A stretch of DNA of 64,000 nucleotides from Diacronema lutheri. Taxonomy: Eukaryota; Haptophyta; Pavlovophyceae; Pavlovales; Pavlovaceae. The position numbers and the translations under genes are program-made. How positions within the stretch are numbered: the stretch's first letter is position 1; each line of letters starts with the position of its first letter. The DNA is taken from positions 496,001-560,000 of the forward strand of contig JAGTXO010000018.1 in assembly GCA_019448385.1 (NCBI GenBank). The letters run 5' to 3'. The notes beneath the pieces are model-generated. The model saw only the letters and a list, made by a program, of their open reading frames with translations, was not told the origin of the DNA and ran no database searches. Positions 18,751 to 27,585 of this stretch are shown piece after piece.

Positions 18751-18885
18751 CGCGCTCCCTCTCCGCTCTGCGCTCTGCTGGTCCGGAAAGGAAGCAGCGT
18801 CCGGGAGGCCTTGGCGCCACTTTGCAGATCAAAAGATCACGACTCATCCTGCGGCGTTGGCAAGGACTTCACCAGGTCACGATTC
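18751..18885. promoter_or_regulatory. Divergent spacer between PSMB2 and the SAP-domain gene
   Basis: 135 bases between start codons. It holds GTTGGCAAGGACTTCAC (18856-18872), a perfect 17-base inverted copy of PSMB2 exon-2 sequence, and an AT-richer patch around 18835 (GATCAAAAGATCACG). Confidence 0.45.
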
Positions 18886-20280
18886 ATGGTGAGGCTGCTC
18901 TCTCAGGTGGGAGGCGTAAGAGTGGCGGCGGTGGCGGAGTGCCATGTGCGCCGCGACGAGTCGCCTGCCGCGCGAGATGCGCCACCAATGACGCTCTCGC
19001 AGGCGCGGATGCGCTTTGGCGAAGACGAGAGCAACACCCTCGCCGCCACGGGCGTGGTGCTCACGAGGCCATTCCTGCAGGGCCTCGCGCTGCCCGCGGT
19101 GAAAGCGCTGTGCCGGAACGCGGGCTTGCCCACAAATGCCAACAAAACGGTCCTCATCCGCGCCCTGTGCCGTCCGTCGCGGCGATCGATGCGGCTGGTC
19201 GCAATCGACGCGCAGCTCACCGGCCAGCGCAAGCCGCCGCGCCTGCTGAGCGACGTCGAGGCAGCGCTCGAGGTGGCGGGCTTCAACCCGCGACGCACGA
19301 GCCCGTGCTTACGCACGGCGCTGCTCGACGCCAGCGCCCCCTTTCGCGCCGGCCACCTCGAGACGGGCTTTGTGCTTTGCTCGGCGCCATGCGCGAAGTG
19401 CGGCGTGCGCGAGATCACGAGCACGGTGCATGACGTTGCTCAAGACGCTTTGCGCGGCTCACGATGTGGTGACTGCGGCGCGCTAAACTACGTGCGTGGG
19501 CTATGCGTTGGCCGACCGCACTTTGCGCTCCTCGCGGCCACCGACGCACACTCGTGCGGCTCGAACTCGTGCTGCTCATTGAGGGCGCAGCCACCGCTGC
19601 CGCGCGCGCTCGACCTTGCGGGCGAGTTGCGCGGCCGCACCGCGCGGCTTGGCGACGTGCCCACCGCGCGCGGCTCGGTACCGCTCGCAGCAACGAGCGT
19701 CGAGGAGCTGCCCTTTGTGAGCACGTGCTATACTGCGCCGCGCGCTGGCGACGACGAGGAGGCACCGCAGCTCTATGCGGTCGAGCCTGACGAAGCGCCG
19801 ACGCCAGTGGCACCGTGGCACCGCGCGGAAGCACTGGCAGCCACGGCTGCTGCCTCGCCTCACACGAGTACGCCTCAGGACGAGGGCGGCGATCGTTCGC
19901 CACCATTCAGCCGGCGCATGAGCGCTCCGAGGCGCTTTGGCGACGCGCGCGTAGGCAAGGCAAGGACGGGTGCGCTGCGCGCTCCGCGCACGGGCGCGTC
20001 GATCGAGCACGCGGTGGCTGTGTCGCGCAGCGTTATGCGTAGCGCGGCCGTGGCCGTGCAGCGTCCGTGCAGCTCCGCACTGGACCTAAGCCCCAAGGCC
20101 GAGTCCCCGCCGCCGTCGCGCGCGTCCGTGCCGACGTCGCCGCCGGCCAAGAGGCGGCGTTTGGCGAGCGAGCAGACGCTGATGGGCTCCGTGCATCACA
20201 CTCCCGGAACGCAACGCGCGCGCACGGTCTCGGCGTGGGATCGCCTCTGCACTTTGCCAGCGCTGCACCTCGAGCTGTGA
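18886..20280 (+). CDS. SAP-domain protein with Cys-rich centre, function unknown
   Basis: 464 residues from 18886, or 430 from the ATG at 18988; the frame is open further upstream without support. A SAP motif (putative DNA-binding helix pair) is visible near residue 65 from the first start: LPAVKALCRNAGLPTNANKTVLIRALC, with the family spacing of Leu, Gly-Leu-Pro and Lys. A central region has paired cysteines (CSAPCAKCG and CGDCG about 30 residues apart) that could bind zinc. The C-terminal half is disordered, Ser/Pro/Ala-rich, with a basic nuclear-localisation-like PPAKRRRL. A nuclear, DNA-associated role is inferred from SAP plus NLS only. I know no family with this combination. Confidence 0.65.
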   Translation: MVRLLSQVGGVRVAAVAECHVRRDESPAARDAPPMTLSQARMRFGEDESNTLAATGVVLTRPFLQGLALPAVKALCRNAGLPTNANKTVLIRALCRPSRRSMRLVAIDAQLTGQRKPPRLLSDVEAALEVAGFNPRRTSPCLRTALLDASAPFRAGHLETGFVLCSAPCAKCGVREITSTVHDVAQDALRGSRCGDCGALNYVRGLCVGRPHFALLAATDAHSCGSNSCCSLRAQPPLPRALDLAGELRGRTARLGDVPTARGSVPLAATSVEELPFVSTCYTAPRAGDDEEAPQLYAVEPDEAPTPVAPWHRAEALAATAAASPHTSTPQDEGGDRSPPFSRRMSAPRRFGDARVGKARTGALRAPRTGASIEHAVAVSRSVMRSAAVAVQRPCSSALDLSPKAESPPPSRASVPTSPPAKRRRLASEQTLMGSVHHTPGTQRARTVSAWDRLCTLPALHLEL

Positions 20281-20483
20281 GATGCGCGCGCGCTCCCCGT
20301 GCTACACGAAGCTTGCGCGGGCGGGGCAAACAGTGGTCTCAGCCACATCTACGCGGCACGCATCCAGTGGTCTGCCGTGATCACCTTTCCGGCAGCAGCA
20401 TGGGGCGGCCCGCGAAGCGGGCAGAGACCCCGGAGGCGAGGCGCTGGGCCGTACGCAACCGCCATGCCGGCCAAATCGCGCGC

Positions 20484-21674
20484 TCACCGTCGGTGAGGCA
20501 TGGCGCCGCCCGCCGCGTCCGGTGCTGCCGCGACATCGTCGTCCAGCCCGTGCCTGGACGGCTTGCGCACGGAGCGAGGCGTGCGCCCGCGCCCGGCGAG
20601 GAAGGCCATGTGGCGCGCGCGCAGCGCGGAGGCCTTGAACGCGGCTTTGCGCGCCGCGCTGCGCGCCTGGTCCGAGCTGGCGTGCCGCTTCGCGGAGGCG
20701 GTGGCTCGGCTGCGCCACACAAAGCCCAATTCGTAGCAGCTGAACTGCGGCGGGCGGGGCTGCTCCGCGCGCGCGCCTGCGGCCGGCGCGGCCGGCTCGG
20801 CGAGCGTCGCCATGAAAGGTGAATGCACATTCACTCGCATCGAGAACAGGGCAAAGCCATGGCTGCGAAGCTGCGCGAGCATGTCGAGAGCGTGCGCATT
20901 GAAGGCGCGCGCGTCCGCCGACGACGGCACGGGGTAGCGCGGCGGAGGCACGAGGCCGATGCGCTCGAGCCAGCCCGAGAAGGAGCGCGGCCGCGAAAGC
21001 CCTGCCCAAAATTGAAAGTCAGCCTCGCTCGGCAAGAGGTGCACCTCAACGAGGAGCTGCCGGAAGAGCTCGCCCGCGCGCAGCCGGCGACGCATACGCG
21101 AGTCCGACAGAATGCGCTCGAGGAGCGGCCACTCAGCCCCCTCGACGTCCACTTTGAGCACGGACAATCGCGCGTGGCCGAGCGAGCGCATGAGCGACTC
21201 GAGAGTGCGCAGCTCCCACGGCTGGCCATTGGCGAAGCGGCCAAAGCCAATGCCGGGGAACTGCCACGGCGCCGTGCCCGTTGGGTGGATCAGGTCGCGC
21301 CCGCCGAGGCCGACGCGGTGGAACGTCACGTTCGGGTTGGCGCCGAGCGACGTGCGGATCGAGCTCGCAAGGCCGAGCTCGTCGAGCGTCGGATCGAAGG
21401 CGTGCACCTCGCAGCCACGCGCGGCGATGGCGAGGTCAAAAGACGGGTCGTTGAACGTGCCTGCCGAGTAGACGACGCAGCCGCCCTGCGTGTGCCCATC
21501 CCAACACACGTCCCAGCCGCCGTCGCCGCGGTGGCCGAGGCGAACCCGGCTCGCGCATGCCGTCGGCACGAGATCGAGGCCAAGCGCGGACGCGCCGTCC
21601 GAAACCAATGGAGGCGAGACTGGCAGCGCGGCGGCAGGCAGCAGCAGCATGCTTGCGAGCGCCGACGGGCGCAT
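20484..21674 (-). CDS. FkbM/METTL24-like methyltransferase, secretory
   Basis: 396 residues from the ATG chosen, which opens a good signal peptide (MRPSALASMLLLPAAALPVS). A longer frame from 21800 would add 42 residues, including an unlikely Ser/Leu-rich leader over AT-rich promoter-like DNA. SAM-binding features: VVYSAGTFNDPSFDLAIAARG, EVHAFDPT (motif I-like acidic strand), and LSVLKVDVEGAEWPLLERIL, the FkbM-family LKxDVEGAE. A CWDGHTQGGCVVYS segment and late QFSCYELGFVWR are typical of METTL24/Methyltransf_21 proteins, which sit in the secretory pathway and have no settled substrate. A basic C-terminal extension of about 75 residues follows. Confidence 0.8.
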   Translation of the reverse strand: MRPSALASMLLLPAAALPVSPPLVSDGASALGLDLVPTACASRVRLGHRGDGGWDVCWDGHTQGGCVVYSAGTFNDPSFDLAIAARGCEVHAFDPTLDELGLASSIRTSLGANPNVTFHRVGLGGRDLIHPTGTAPWQFPGIGFGRFANGQPWELRTLESLMRSLGHARLSVLKVDVEGAEWPLLERILSDSRMRRRLRAGELFRQLLVEVHLLPSEADFQFWAGLSRPRSFSGWLERIGLVPPPRYPVPSSADARAFNAHALDMLAQLRSHGFALFSMRVNVHSPFMATLAEPAAPAAGARAEQPRPPQFSCYELGFVWRSRATASAKRHASSDQARSAARKAAFKASALRARHMAFLAGRGRTPRSVRKPSRHGLDDDVAAAPDAAGGAMPHRR

Positions 21675-21941
21675 CCCGCGGCGGATGCGCGATCCGTTGG
21701 GCAGGGAGAGCGCCGCGCGCGAGTGGCGGTGCACAAGATCGCCGTCGTGGAGACGGAGGAAAGAAAGTGTTTTTAAAGTCGGAGAGGAGGGAGGCAGCAT
21801 CAAGGAGGCGCCGCTTGTTCAAGGAGCTTGCGAACCACAGCTTCGGCCATCGGACGAGCCAGGGGCCCAGAGTGGGGGCGCATCGCACCGCGCTCATCAT
21901 CAGGCCCAATTCCGCTCGTGCGGTACGACCCGCTTTGAAGC

Positions 21942-22862
21942 TCAGCTCGCGAGCCGCGCGACGAGGGGCGCGAGCGCGTCGACGAGGAGCTGTGCGCCGC
22001 GCCCGTTGAGGTGCAGGTGGTCGTGCAGGTAGGGCGTGGACGAAAGCCGGTTGAAGGTCAGCCCGGGCACGAAGCGCACGAGCGGCGCGCGCAGAATCTG
22101 CCGCCCGAGCTGCCACGCGCTCGCGTTGAAATACTCCGCCTCGCGCAGTGGCTCGCGCGCGAGTTGGCGCGAGAGCGCGGCGTGCAGGTCGACGTAGACG
22201 GCGCCGCGCCGGCGTGCGACGAGCGCCGCTCGGCGCGCCACGAGCCTGGCCGCAACGTTGGGCTGCACGACCAAGTCGCCCCAAATCGAGCCGGTCGGGA
22301 GCGCGCGCGCGCTGCGGCCGTTGCCGAACGGCGGCGGCGAGATGACGACAACCTTTTTGGCGCGAAGGGCGCGGCGCGCGTGCGTGACGAGTGCGCCCAG
22401 ATTGCGCTCGTACGCGGCGAGCGTGCCGCGCAGCGCCGTCGGCGCGTCCGCCGGCAGGTGCCCTCGGTCCACGTAAAACTTGCGACTCATTGGCGAGAGC
22501 GCTGAGATCGCGTCGTTCGTCCCGACGAGGATGAGGACGAGGTCGGGCGGCTTGTGCAGCGTGAGCGAGCGCGCCGTGCCAAGCACCGCGTGCGACGTGT
22601 GCGCGCAGCGCGCCGTGTTCAGAAACTTGACCCGCTTGAAGCGCGAGGCGAGGTCGGCGAGCCACGGGTGCGACACGACGCCGTGCGTGAGCGAGTCGCC
22701 GAGCGCGACGACGAGCGGGCGCGGCGAACCGTGATGGACGCTACTCGGGCCGTCCACCGGCGCTGGCCCGTAGATCGACTCGAGCGTGTGCAAGAAGCAG
22801 CCGAGCGCGCCGACGGCGATCGCGGCGGCGAGTCGGCGCGACTTTTTGGACGACACCTTCAT
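21942..22862 (-). CDS. SGNH/GDSL-family hydrolase, membrane-anchored or secreted
   Basis: 306 residues. Block I VVALGDSLTHG gives the nucleophile S57; block III-like LVLILVGTNDAIS supplies the oxyanion Asn; block V DHLHLNGRGAQLL supplies the Asp-x-x-His pair. These mark an SGNH esterase/lipase. The N-terminus (KKSRRLAAAIAVGALGCFLHTL) is a basic stretch followed by a hydrophobic helix, fitting a signal peptide or type II anchor, so a lumenal or secreted enzyme acting on acyl or acetyl esters is likely. The start ATG is flanked by two copies of an 18-base sequence, one in the 5' leader and one coding SKKSR. Same strand as the upstream methyltransferase; divergent from the next gene. Confidence 0.86.
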   Translation of the reverse strand: MKVSSKKSRRLAAAIAVGALGCFLHTLESIYGPAPVDGPSSVHHGSPRPLVVALGDSLTHGVVSHPWLADLASRFKRVKFLNTARCAHTSHAVLGTARSLTLHKPPDLVLILVGTNDAISALSPMSRKFYVDRGHLPADAPTALRGTLAAYERNLGALVTHARRALRAKKVVVISPPPFGNGRSARALPTGSIWGDLVVQPNVAARLVARRAALVARRRGAVYVDLHAALSRQLAREPLREAEYFNASAWQLGRQILRAPLVRFVPGLTFNRLSSTPYLHDHLHLNGRGAQLLVDALAPLVARLAS

Positions 22863-22881
22863 CGCGCGACTTTTTGGACGA
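22836..22881. repeat. Direct duplication around the GDSL gene start codon
   Basis: GCGCGACTTTTTGGACGA occurs at 22836-22853 and 22864-22881, period 28. One copy lies in codons 4-9 of the GDSL gene, the other in its leader, with the ATG in between. Confidence 0.9.
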
Positions 22882-22970
22882 GGTTGGAGCGCGAGCTTGC
22901 GCTTTGTTCCGGGCCACGCGAGCCGTGCAGCAACCTCGAGAGGCAGCGAGGGAGGGGGACGGAGGGAGGG

Positions 22971-23981
22971 ATGCTGCGCGGCGTTCGGCGGCTGAGCGGC
23001 ACTGCCGCCAAGCCGTTTGCGGAGGACCTCGCGCGCAAGATTGCGCACGAGCTGCGCGCCTCGCCCGCCGCGCTCGCAAGCATCGAGCAACTCGGCGTCG
23101 AGCAGCTCGGCCCCGCGCGGCTCGCCAAGTACGTGCTCGCGCGCGCGCTTGTCCAGTCGCAGGGCACGGGCTGCTCGCTTTACCCGCCGCGGCCCGAGGC
23201 GCTCACGCCGAACGGCATGAGCCCGGCGGACGAGCTCTTGATACGCGCCGTCGCCGCGCTCGAGGAGCAGGCCGCAAGCCGCGGCGCGAGCGCCAGCGCC
23301 GGCCCGGCTACCGCCGCTGGCCCGGATGTCGCTGCCGTCGCCACATCGCCAATGCTCACGGCGGCGAACAAGGCGAGCCGCACCTTCCTCATGTCTTTCC
23401 TCGAAGACGCCATCCGTGCCGGCGGTGGCACCTTCGACGCGCCGCAGCTGCTCGCACGTTGGCGGTGCGCGCGGCGCGCATGTCTGTGCCGGCTTTCGCC
23501 TCGAAAGGGGGCGGTCCCGTGGACCATCGCGAGCTCCGACCCCCTCCCCCCCCCCCCCCCCCCCCCCCCCTTCTCCCCCCTCCCCCCCCCCCCCCTTTCC
23601 CCCCTTGCTTGCCCTGCGCGCGCTTCGCCACCACCTCACCCGCTCGGCACCCGCGCCCGCCCGCACGTGCGCCCGCTCTGACTGCCAGAAGTGAGAGCGT
23701 GCACAAGTTGTCCGAGTCAGCTGCTGATCTGACGAAGCTGCAGGTGCGCGTGCTGTGCGACGCGGCGCTGCGAGCGCACACCGCGCCCCGCGCTCATGCG
23801 TGAGGCGCGCGTCGTGCCTCCCGCTGCCCCCTGTCGCCTCCCGCGCGCTGCGCGCCCCGTGCGGCAGGGGGTGCGCGCTCATCTGCTCTCACGCCTCGAG
23901 CTTGACAGGCAGCAGCGCGAGCTCGACCTGCGCAAGCGCCTGCAGCAGGCGCGAGAGATGGAGGCTGCCGGGTCGGATTGA
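22971..23981 (+). CDS. Unknown protein with organelle-like leader and C-terminal coiled coil
   Basis: Three exons fit: 22971-23464, 23689-23743 and 23868-23981, phases 2 and 0, 220 residues. The start MLRGVRRLSGTAAKPF is Arg-rich without acids and looks like a mitochondrial presequence. Then a helical region (FAEDLARKIAHELRASPAA..., LAKYVLARALVQSQG), a low-complexity middle, a helix (TAANKASRTFLMSFLEDAI) and a C-terminal coiled coil (LSRLELDRQQRELDLRKRLQQ). No family recognised. Intron 1 contains C runs of about 25 and 14. The exon choice is by frame and helix continuity; the middle 18-residue exon is the weakest part and its acceptor could lie 3 bases later. Confidence 0.55.
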
Positions 23982-24085
23982 TTTGCAAGGAAGGGTGTGA
24001 GGGTGCATTCTGGCCCGATTATTCGTTCCGATTGGTGACCGAGATTGCCGTCGGCATTCACAGCACTGCACATCGCCGGCGCAGC

Positions 24086-25310
24086 TCAGCCGCCGATCGT
24101 CGTCATCGGGCGCACCGCCTGCCGTGCGATCTCGTGCATGCCCGCATGGCGCGCGTGCTTGCGGCCGAGCGCCGCGTGGATGAGCGCGTGCAGCTCGACC
24201 GTGCTCGCGCCCTCTCGCAGCGCGTCGCGGAGGCTAAGCTCGCGCTGGCCGAAGAGGCACACCTTCAAGTTGCCATCGGCGGTGACGCGCACGCGGTTAC
24301 ACCCCGAGCAGAAGTGCTCCGTCATTGACGAGATGAAGCTCACCCGCCCGCGCCCGCCGTCGAGCGCGTACGAGCGCGCGGTGTCGTGCGCGTGCGTGTC
24401 GACCGGCGTGAGCGCGATGCCGCTCGCGAGGAGGCGGGCGCGCATCTCGGCGGCGGGCACGAGCTTGGCCTCGGACCAGTTGTTCCCGCCGAAGGGCATG
24501 TACTCGATGAAGCGCACGTCGAGCGGCCGCTCGGCCGCGAAGCGCGCGAACGCGGGCAGTTCATCCTCGTTCACGCCGCCGAGGACGACACAATTTAATT
24601 TGAGGTGGCCGTTGTCCGCGTAGCCGTGGTCGATTGCGGCGTCGATGGTCTCGAGCACCTTGGGCAGCGCATCGCGACGGCAAATCTGTCTGCGGCGCGC
24701 GAATGGGATGGAGGGGGCCGCGCGAGGTGAGGCGGGGCGTGCCGGCGGCGCGGCGGCGCTCGGCGTGAACGGGCGCGCACTCAAAGCGCCGGCGATCGAG
24801 CGTGTCGAGCGAGAGGTTGATCGAGTCCAGCCCGGCGGTGCGCAGCGCCGGTAATCTTCGCCTGAGCGCAACGCCATTCGACGTGAGCGCGACGTGTTCC
24901 AGGCCGAGCGGACGGAGGCTCGAGAGCGAACCGACGACCTCCTCGAGGTCGGCGCGCACGGTGGGCTCGCCGCCGGTGAGGCGGATCTTGGTGACGCCGG
25001 CGAGGACAAAGGCCTCAGCGATCCGAAGCATCTCAGCTGGTTTGAGCAATCGCTCGGCCGCGGTGAGCTTGACGCCGTCCGCCGGCATGCAGTAGCCGCA
25101 CCGCAGCGAGCAGCGCTCCGTCAAGGACAGGCGGAGGTACGTGTGCCGGCGGCCATGCCGGTCGGTCAGCACCTCGTCCGCGGGGAGCGCCAACCTCGGC
25201 GGCAACGCTTCCGCCTGCTCGCGCCGCGCCGGCAGGGTCGAGTGCGCGCGCCGCCGCGCGCAGAACGCGAGCGGCCGCCATGCGGGCTGCCATGCGGGCC
25301 GGCACGCCAT
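24086..25310 (-). CDS. MOCS1A/CNX2: Molybdenum cofactor biosynthesis MoaA / CNX2 (GTP 3',8-cyclase)
   Basis: Two exons, 25310-24781 and 24689-24086, phase 2, 377 residues. The radical-SAM cluster motif CSLRCGYC (C67, C71, C74), GGEPTVRADL for SAM binding, LTSNG, SLDTLDRRRFEQICRRD, LPLDVRFIEYMPFGGN and the second [4Fe-4S] site FCSGCNRVRVTADGNLKVCLFGQ are all present. The protein ends in the essential Gly-Gly (TIGG) that inserts into the active site. It turns GTP into 3',8-cyclo-GTP, the first step of Moco synthesis, in mitochondria; the first 40 residues (Arg/Ala-rich, no acids until E31) fit a presequence. Unlike animal MOCS1 there is no MoaC fusion. The 91-base intron is the shortest in the window and lies within the TIM barrel. 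Confidence 0.97.
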
Positions 25311-25465
25311 TCTTCTCGTCTGGCACCGTCTCCAAAAACGAGGACGATTGCAGGAAGTCCCCGGACCCAGTCTTCTCTCAACGAAGAGCGCTTTTGCAAT
25401 CGTCCTCGCTCACGGACGGGCACATCGTCGCGATTCGCGCGCGAGCCCACGAGGATCTGTCTCGC
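25311..25465. promoter_or_regulatory. Divergent spacer with a 14-bp inverted repeat (MoaA / small membrane protein)
   Basis: Between the ATGs at 25310 (minus) and 25466 (plus). CGAGGACGATTGCA (25339-25352) and its exact reverse complement (25395-25408) bracket 42 bases. It may be a regulatory palindrome or a foldback. Confidence 0.5.
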
Positions 25466-25924
25466 ATGGCGCTCTCAGCGACGGCCTGCGCCGCATTCGT
25501 GCGCAGCATGCGAGGCGGTTTTGCGTTGGCGCCGTCCAGTTTGGCGCGCGCTGCGTTGGCTGTCGTCTGCGGCGCTCTGCCCCTCGCGCTGCTGCCGGCC
25601 GCGCGCAGGGCCGCGCGCCGGCTCTCGTCGGCGCGCGCGCGCGACGTCGTCGCGCTGCACGAGTGCGAGAGCGCATCGTGGGCGAATGCATACGACGATC
25701 TCGTCCGGGCAGCCGCACTCTCGTCCGCTGCGGTGCACGTGGGCAGGCACGCGCCCATGCCGACGACGACCGCCACCGCCGCGCCGTCAGGCCCAAAGCG
25801 CGCACACGGCAGCGTGCACTTTGCCGCGCTCGATGACGACATGCAGCCGGACGGCATCTATCCGGTGCACGCTGCCAAGGCTTTTGCCCGCACCTCCATC
25901 CTCCGGAGGCGGACGCTTTCATGA
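25466..25924 (+). CDS. Small predicted membrane protein, unknown
   Basis: 152 residues, no family recognised. One hydrophobic helix, LARAALAVVCGALPLALLP (about 27-45), lies between basic flanks, and the rest is Ala/His-rich with a C-terminal Arg cluster. The ATG at 25466 is the first good one; the frame runs upstream to 25280 through the inverted repeat without an ATG that separates it from MoaA except one at 25280 that would overlap MoaA codons. Convergent with NMT, 135 bases between stops. Coding status rests on ORF length and position only. Confidence 0.48.
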   Translation: MALSATACAAFVRSMRGGFALAPSSLARAALAVVCGALPLALLPAARRAARRLSSARARDVVALHECESASWANAYDDLVRAAALSSAAVHVGRHAPMPTTTATAAPSGPKRAHGSVHFAALDDDMQPDGIYPVHAAKAFARTSILRRRTLS

Positions 25925-26059
25925 CGCCGCTCGCGCCCCTCACGGTCCGCGACGCACAGCGCCGTCGCAGCTCGTCTCCGCCAACCCTTAATCTAGACCT
26001 GACATGGACTGAAATGCATGCGCCGTTCGGACTCCGCGCGCACCATCCGAGTTCCGATC

Positions 26060-27430
26060 CTAAAGCGACGAGGGCAGCGCAATCTCTTCCGGTCGTAGCA
26101 AAAGCCCGAGCGCGGGCAGGCGGCCCCGGTCGAGCGCGCACGACAGCCGCGCGCCGACGGCGCGCGCGCGCACTCCGCTCGAGATGGCCGAGGCGGCGTG
26201 GCGGGCGCGCAGCGACGGCGCGCGCTCGCCACGCCCGTGCGCCACGCCGTAATTGTACAGGTGGAAACTGAGCGAGCCTTCACTCTCGGCAAAGCGGAGT
26301 GGTGAAAGCAACGGGCCGGCCTCAAACGTGTCGAGCGCCGTCAGCACGTCGCAGCCGTGGCGCCTGGCGAGCACGAGCCCGTCGGCGAGGAGCTGCTCAA
26401 TGTCCACGCCCATGTCCGCCGCGAGCAGCTGCAGCGTCGCCGCGCGGATCGGCGGGCGGCGCCGCGCAAGGAGCCGCCGCCACGCGGAGCGTCGGGCGTC
26501 GCCGGCCTCGTGCGGGTGCGCGACGGAGAGAGCAAAGGTGAGGAGGGCGCGTGCGCGGCCGGTGCGCGCGCACGGCAGCACGTACGCCGCGACCAGCCCT
26601 CGCTGCGGCAGCGCGAGGTGGCCAAGCTCCGCGTCCGAGCCGACGACGCGGCCGAGGCGCGCGCGGCCGTGCGCGCGGTTCACGAGCGCGCGCGCCGCCG
26701 GCAGGTCGCACGGCCGCAGCGGGCGCAGGCCGCGCGTGCGCGTGCGGCGCGGCACGGCGAAGCGCTCGGCGTAGAGCGCCTCGAACAGCGGCTCCACCTC
26801 GACGAAGCCGCTCGCGATCAGCCGGCGCGGCCGAAGCGGCCGGTGGTAAAAGTGGGCGCGGCCGAGCGCGCGCGGAAGCCGCTCGTTCGACGTCGTGTAC
26901 ACGGCGTGTTGCACACCGGCGTCGGCGACGCGGCGCGCGAGCGCGCGCAGGAGCACGCGCGTCAGCCGCTTGCCCCGCTGCGCCGCGTGCACGCACAGGT
27001 AAGTCACCTCGACCGCGTCGACGCGCGCGCCGTCGACGGCGAGCGCTACAGGCAGGGCGGCTGCGAACGCAACGAGCTCGCCACCGAGGCGGAGGCCGAC
27101 AGCCCAGCTGTCGCGCATGCCCGGCGGATTGAGAACCCAGCGCAGCCGCGCGGCCGGCTGCTGCACGCGGAAGCTCTCCTCGCCCTGGTAGTGCTCCGTA
27201 AGGAAGCGCGAGAGCTCGCGTAGCGCGCGCGGGCTGCGCGTGTCGATCGACGAGACGCGCACGTCGGGCGGGAGCACGCGGGAGAGCTCGTCGCCGCAGT
27301 GGCGGTACTCGAGGCCAAGTGGGCCCGTGCTAGCCGGCTGCACCTTCCAAAAGCTCGCCGGCTCGCCGCCGCACCGCACGCGCGCCAGGAGGAGGCACGT
27401 CGCGAGCACTCGGCTCCGCATCGACGCCAT
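26060..27430 (-). CDS. NMT: Glycylpeptide N-tetradecanoyltransferase (NMT) with unusual ends
   Basis: 456 residues, single exon. Conserved NMT landmarks: FWKVQP, LTEHYQGEESFRVQ, LRWVLNPPGMRDSWAVGLR, VEVTYLCVHAAQRGKRLTRVLLRALARR (myristoyl-CoA site), HAVYTTSN, HFYHRPLRPRRLI, GLRPLRPCDLPAA, and ALDTFEAGPLLSPLRF then SFHLYNYGVAHG. It attaches myristate to N-terminal Gly. Two oddities. The N-terminus is a signal-like hydrophobic leader (MRSRVLATCLLLARVRCGG) instead of the usual Lys-rich ribosome-binding region. After the YNYG block about 55 further residues follow, whereas in known NMTs the chain stops shortly after and its C-terminal carboxylate is the catalytic base; a GLLL near the end recalls that terminus but 13 residues follow it. 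Either an unrecognised intron or a divergent paralogue would explain this. Confidence 0.9.
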   Translation of the reverse strand: MASMRSRVLATCLLLARVRCGGEPASFWKVQPASTGPLGLEYRHCGDELSRVLPPDVRVSSIDTRSPRALRELSRFLTEHYQGEESFRVQQPAARLRWVLNPPGMRDSWAVGLRLGGELVAFAAALPVALAVDGARVDAVEVTYLCVHAAQRGKRLTRVLLRALARRVADAGVQHAVYTTSNERLPRALGRAHFYHRPLRPRRLIASGFVEVEPLFEALYAERFAVPRRTRTRGLRPLRPCDLPAARALVNRAHGRARLGRVVGSDAELGHLALPQRGLVAAYVLPCARTGRARALLTFALSVAHPHEAGDARRSAWRRLLARRRPPIRAATLQLLAADMGVDIEQLLADGLVLARRHGCDVLTALDTFEAGPLLSPLRFAESEGSLSFHLYNYGVAHGRGERAPSLRARHAASAISSGVRARAVGARLSCALDRGRLPALGLLLRPEEIALPSSL

Positions 27431-27585
27431 CGTTAATCGTTTGGGTCAAAGCGACGCGGGAAACACGCTGGCACCGCAGGAACAGCGCGCCCGACCAGAA
27501 AGGGGTTCGCACTTCGCACGGACTGTTCGCAGGCTTTGACACACGGCGTGCCTTCGCGGACGGCCGCGCACTCATTCGTGGGCGC

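Noticed and set aside
20067-20822. 251-codon plus-strand ORF after the SAP gene
   Set aside because: Spans the convergent junction and lies antisense to the methyltransferase; no ATG-supported homology.
22863-23882. Upstream part of a 646-codon minus-strand frame running into the GDSL gene
   Set aside because: Only an open GC-rich extension over the divergent gene; the GDSL protein has its own leader at 22862.
26357-27223. 288-codon plus-strand ORF opposite NMT
   Set aside because: Shadow frame; NMT motifs on the minus strand are decisive.
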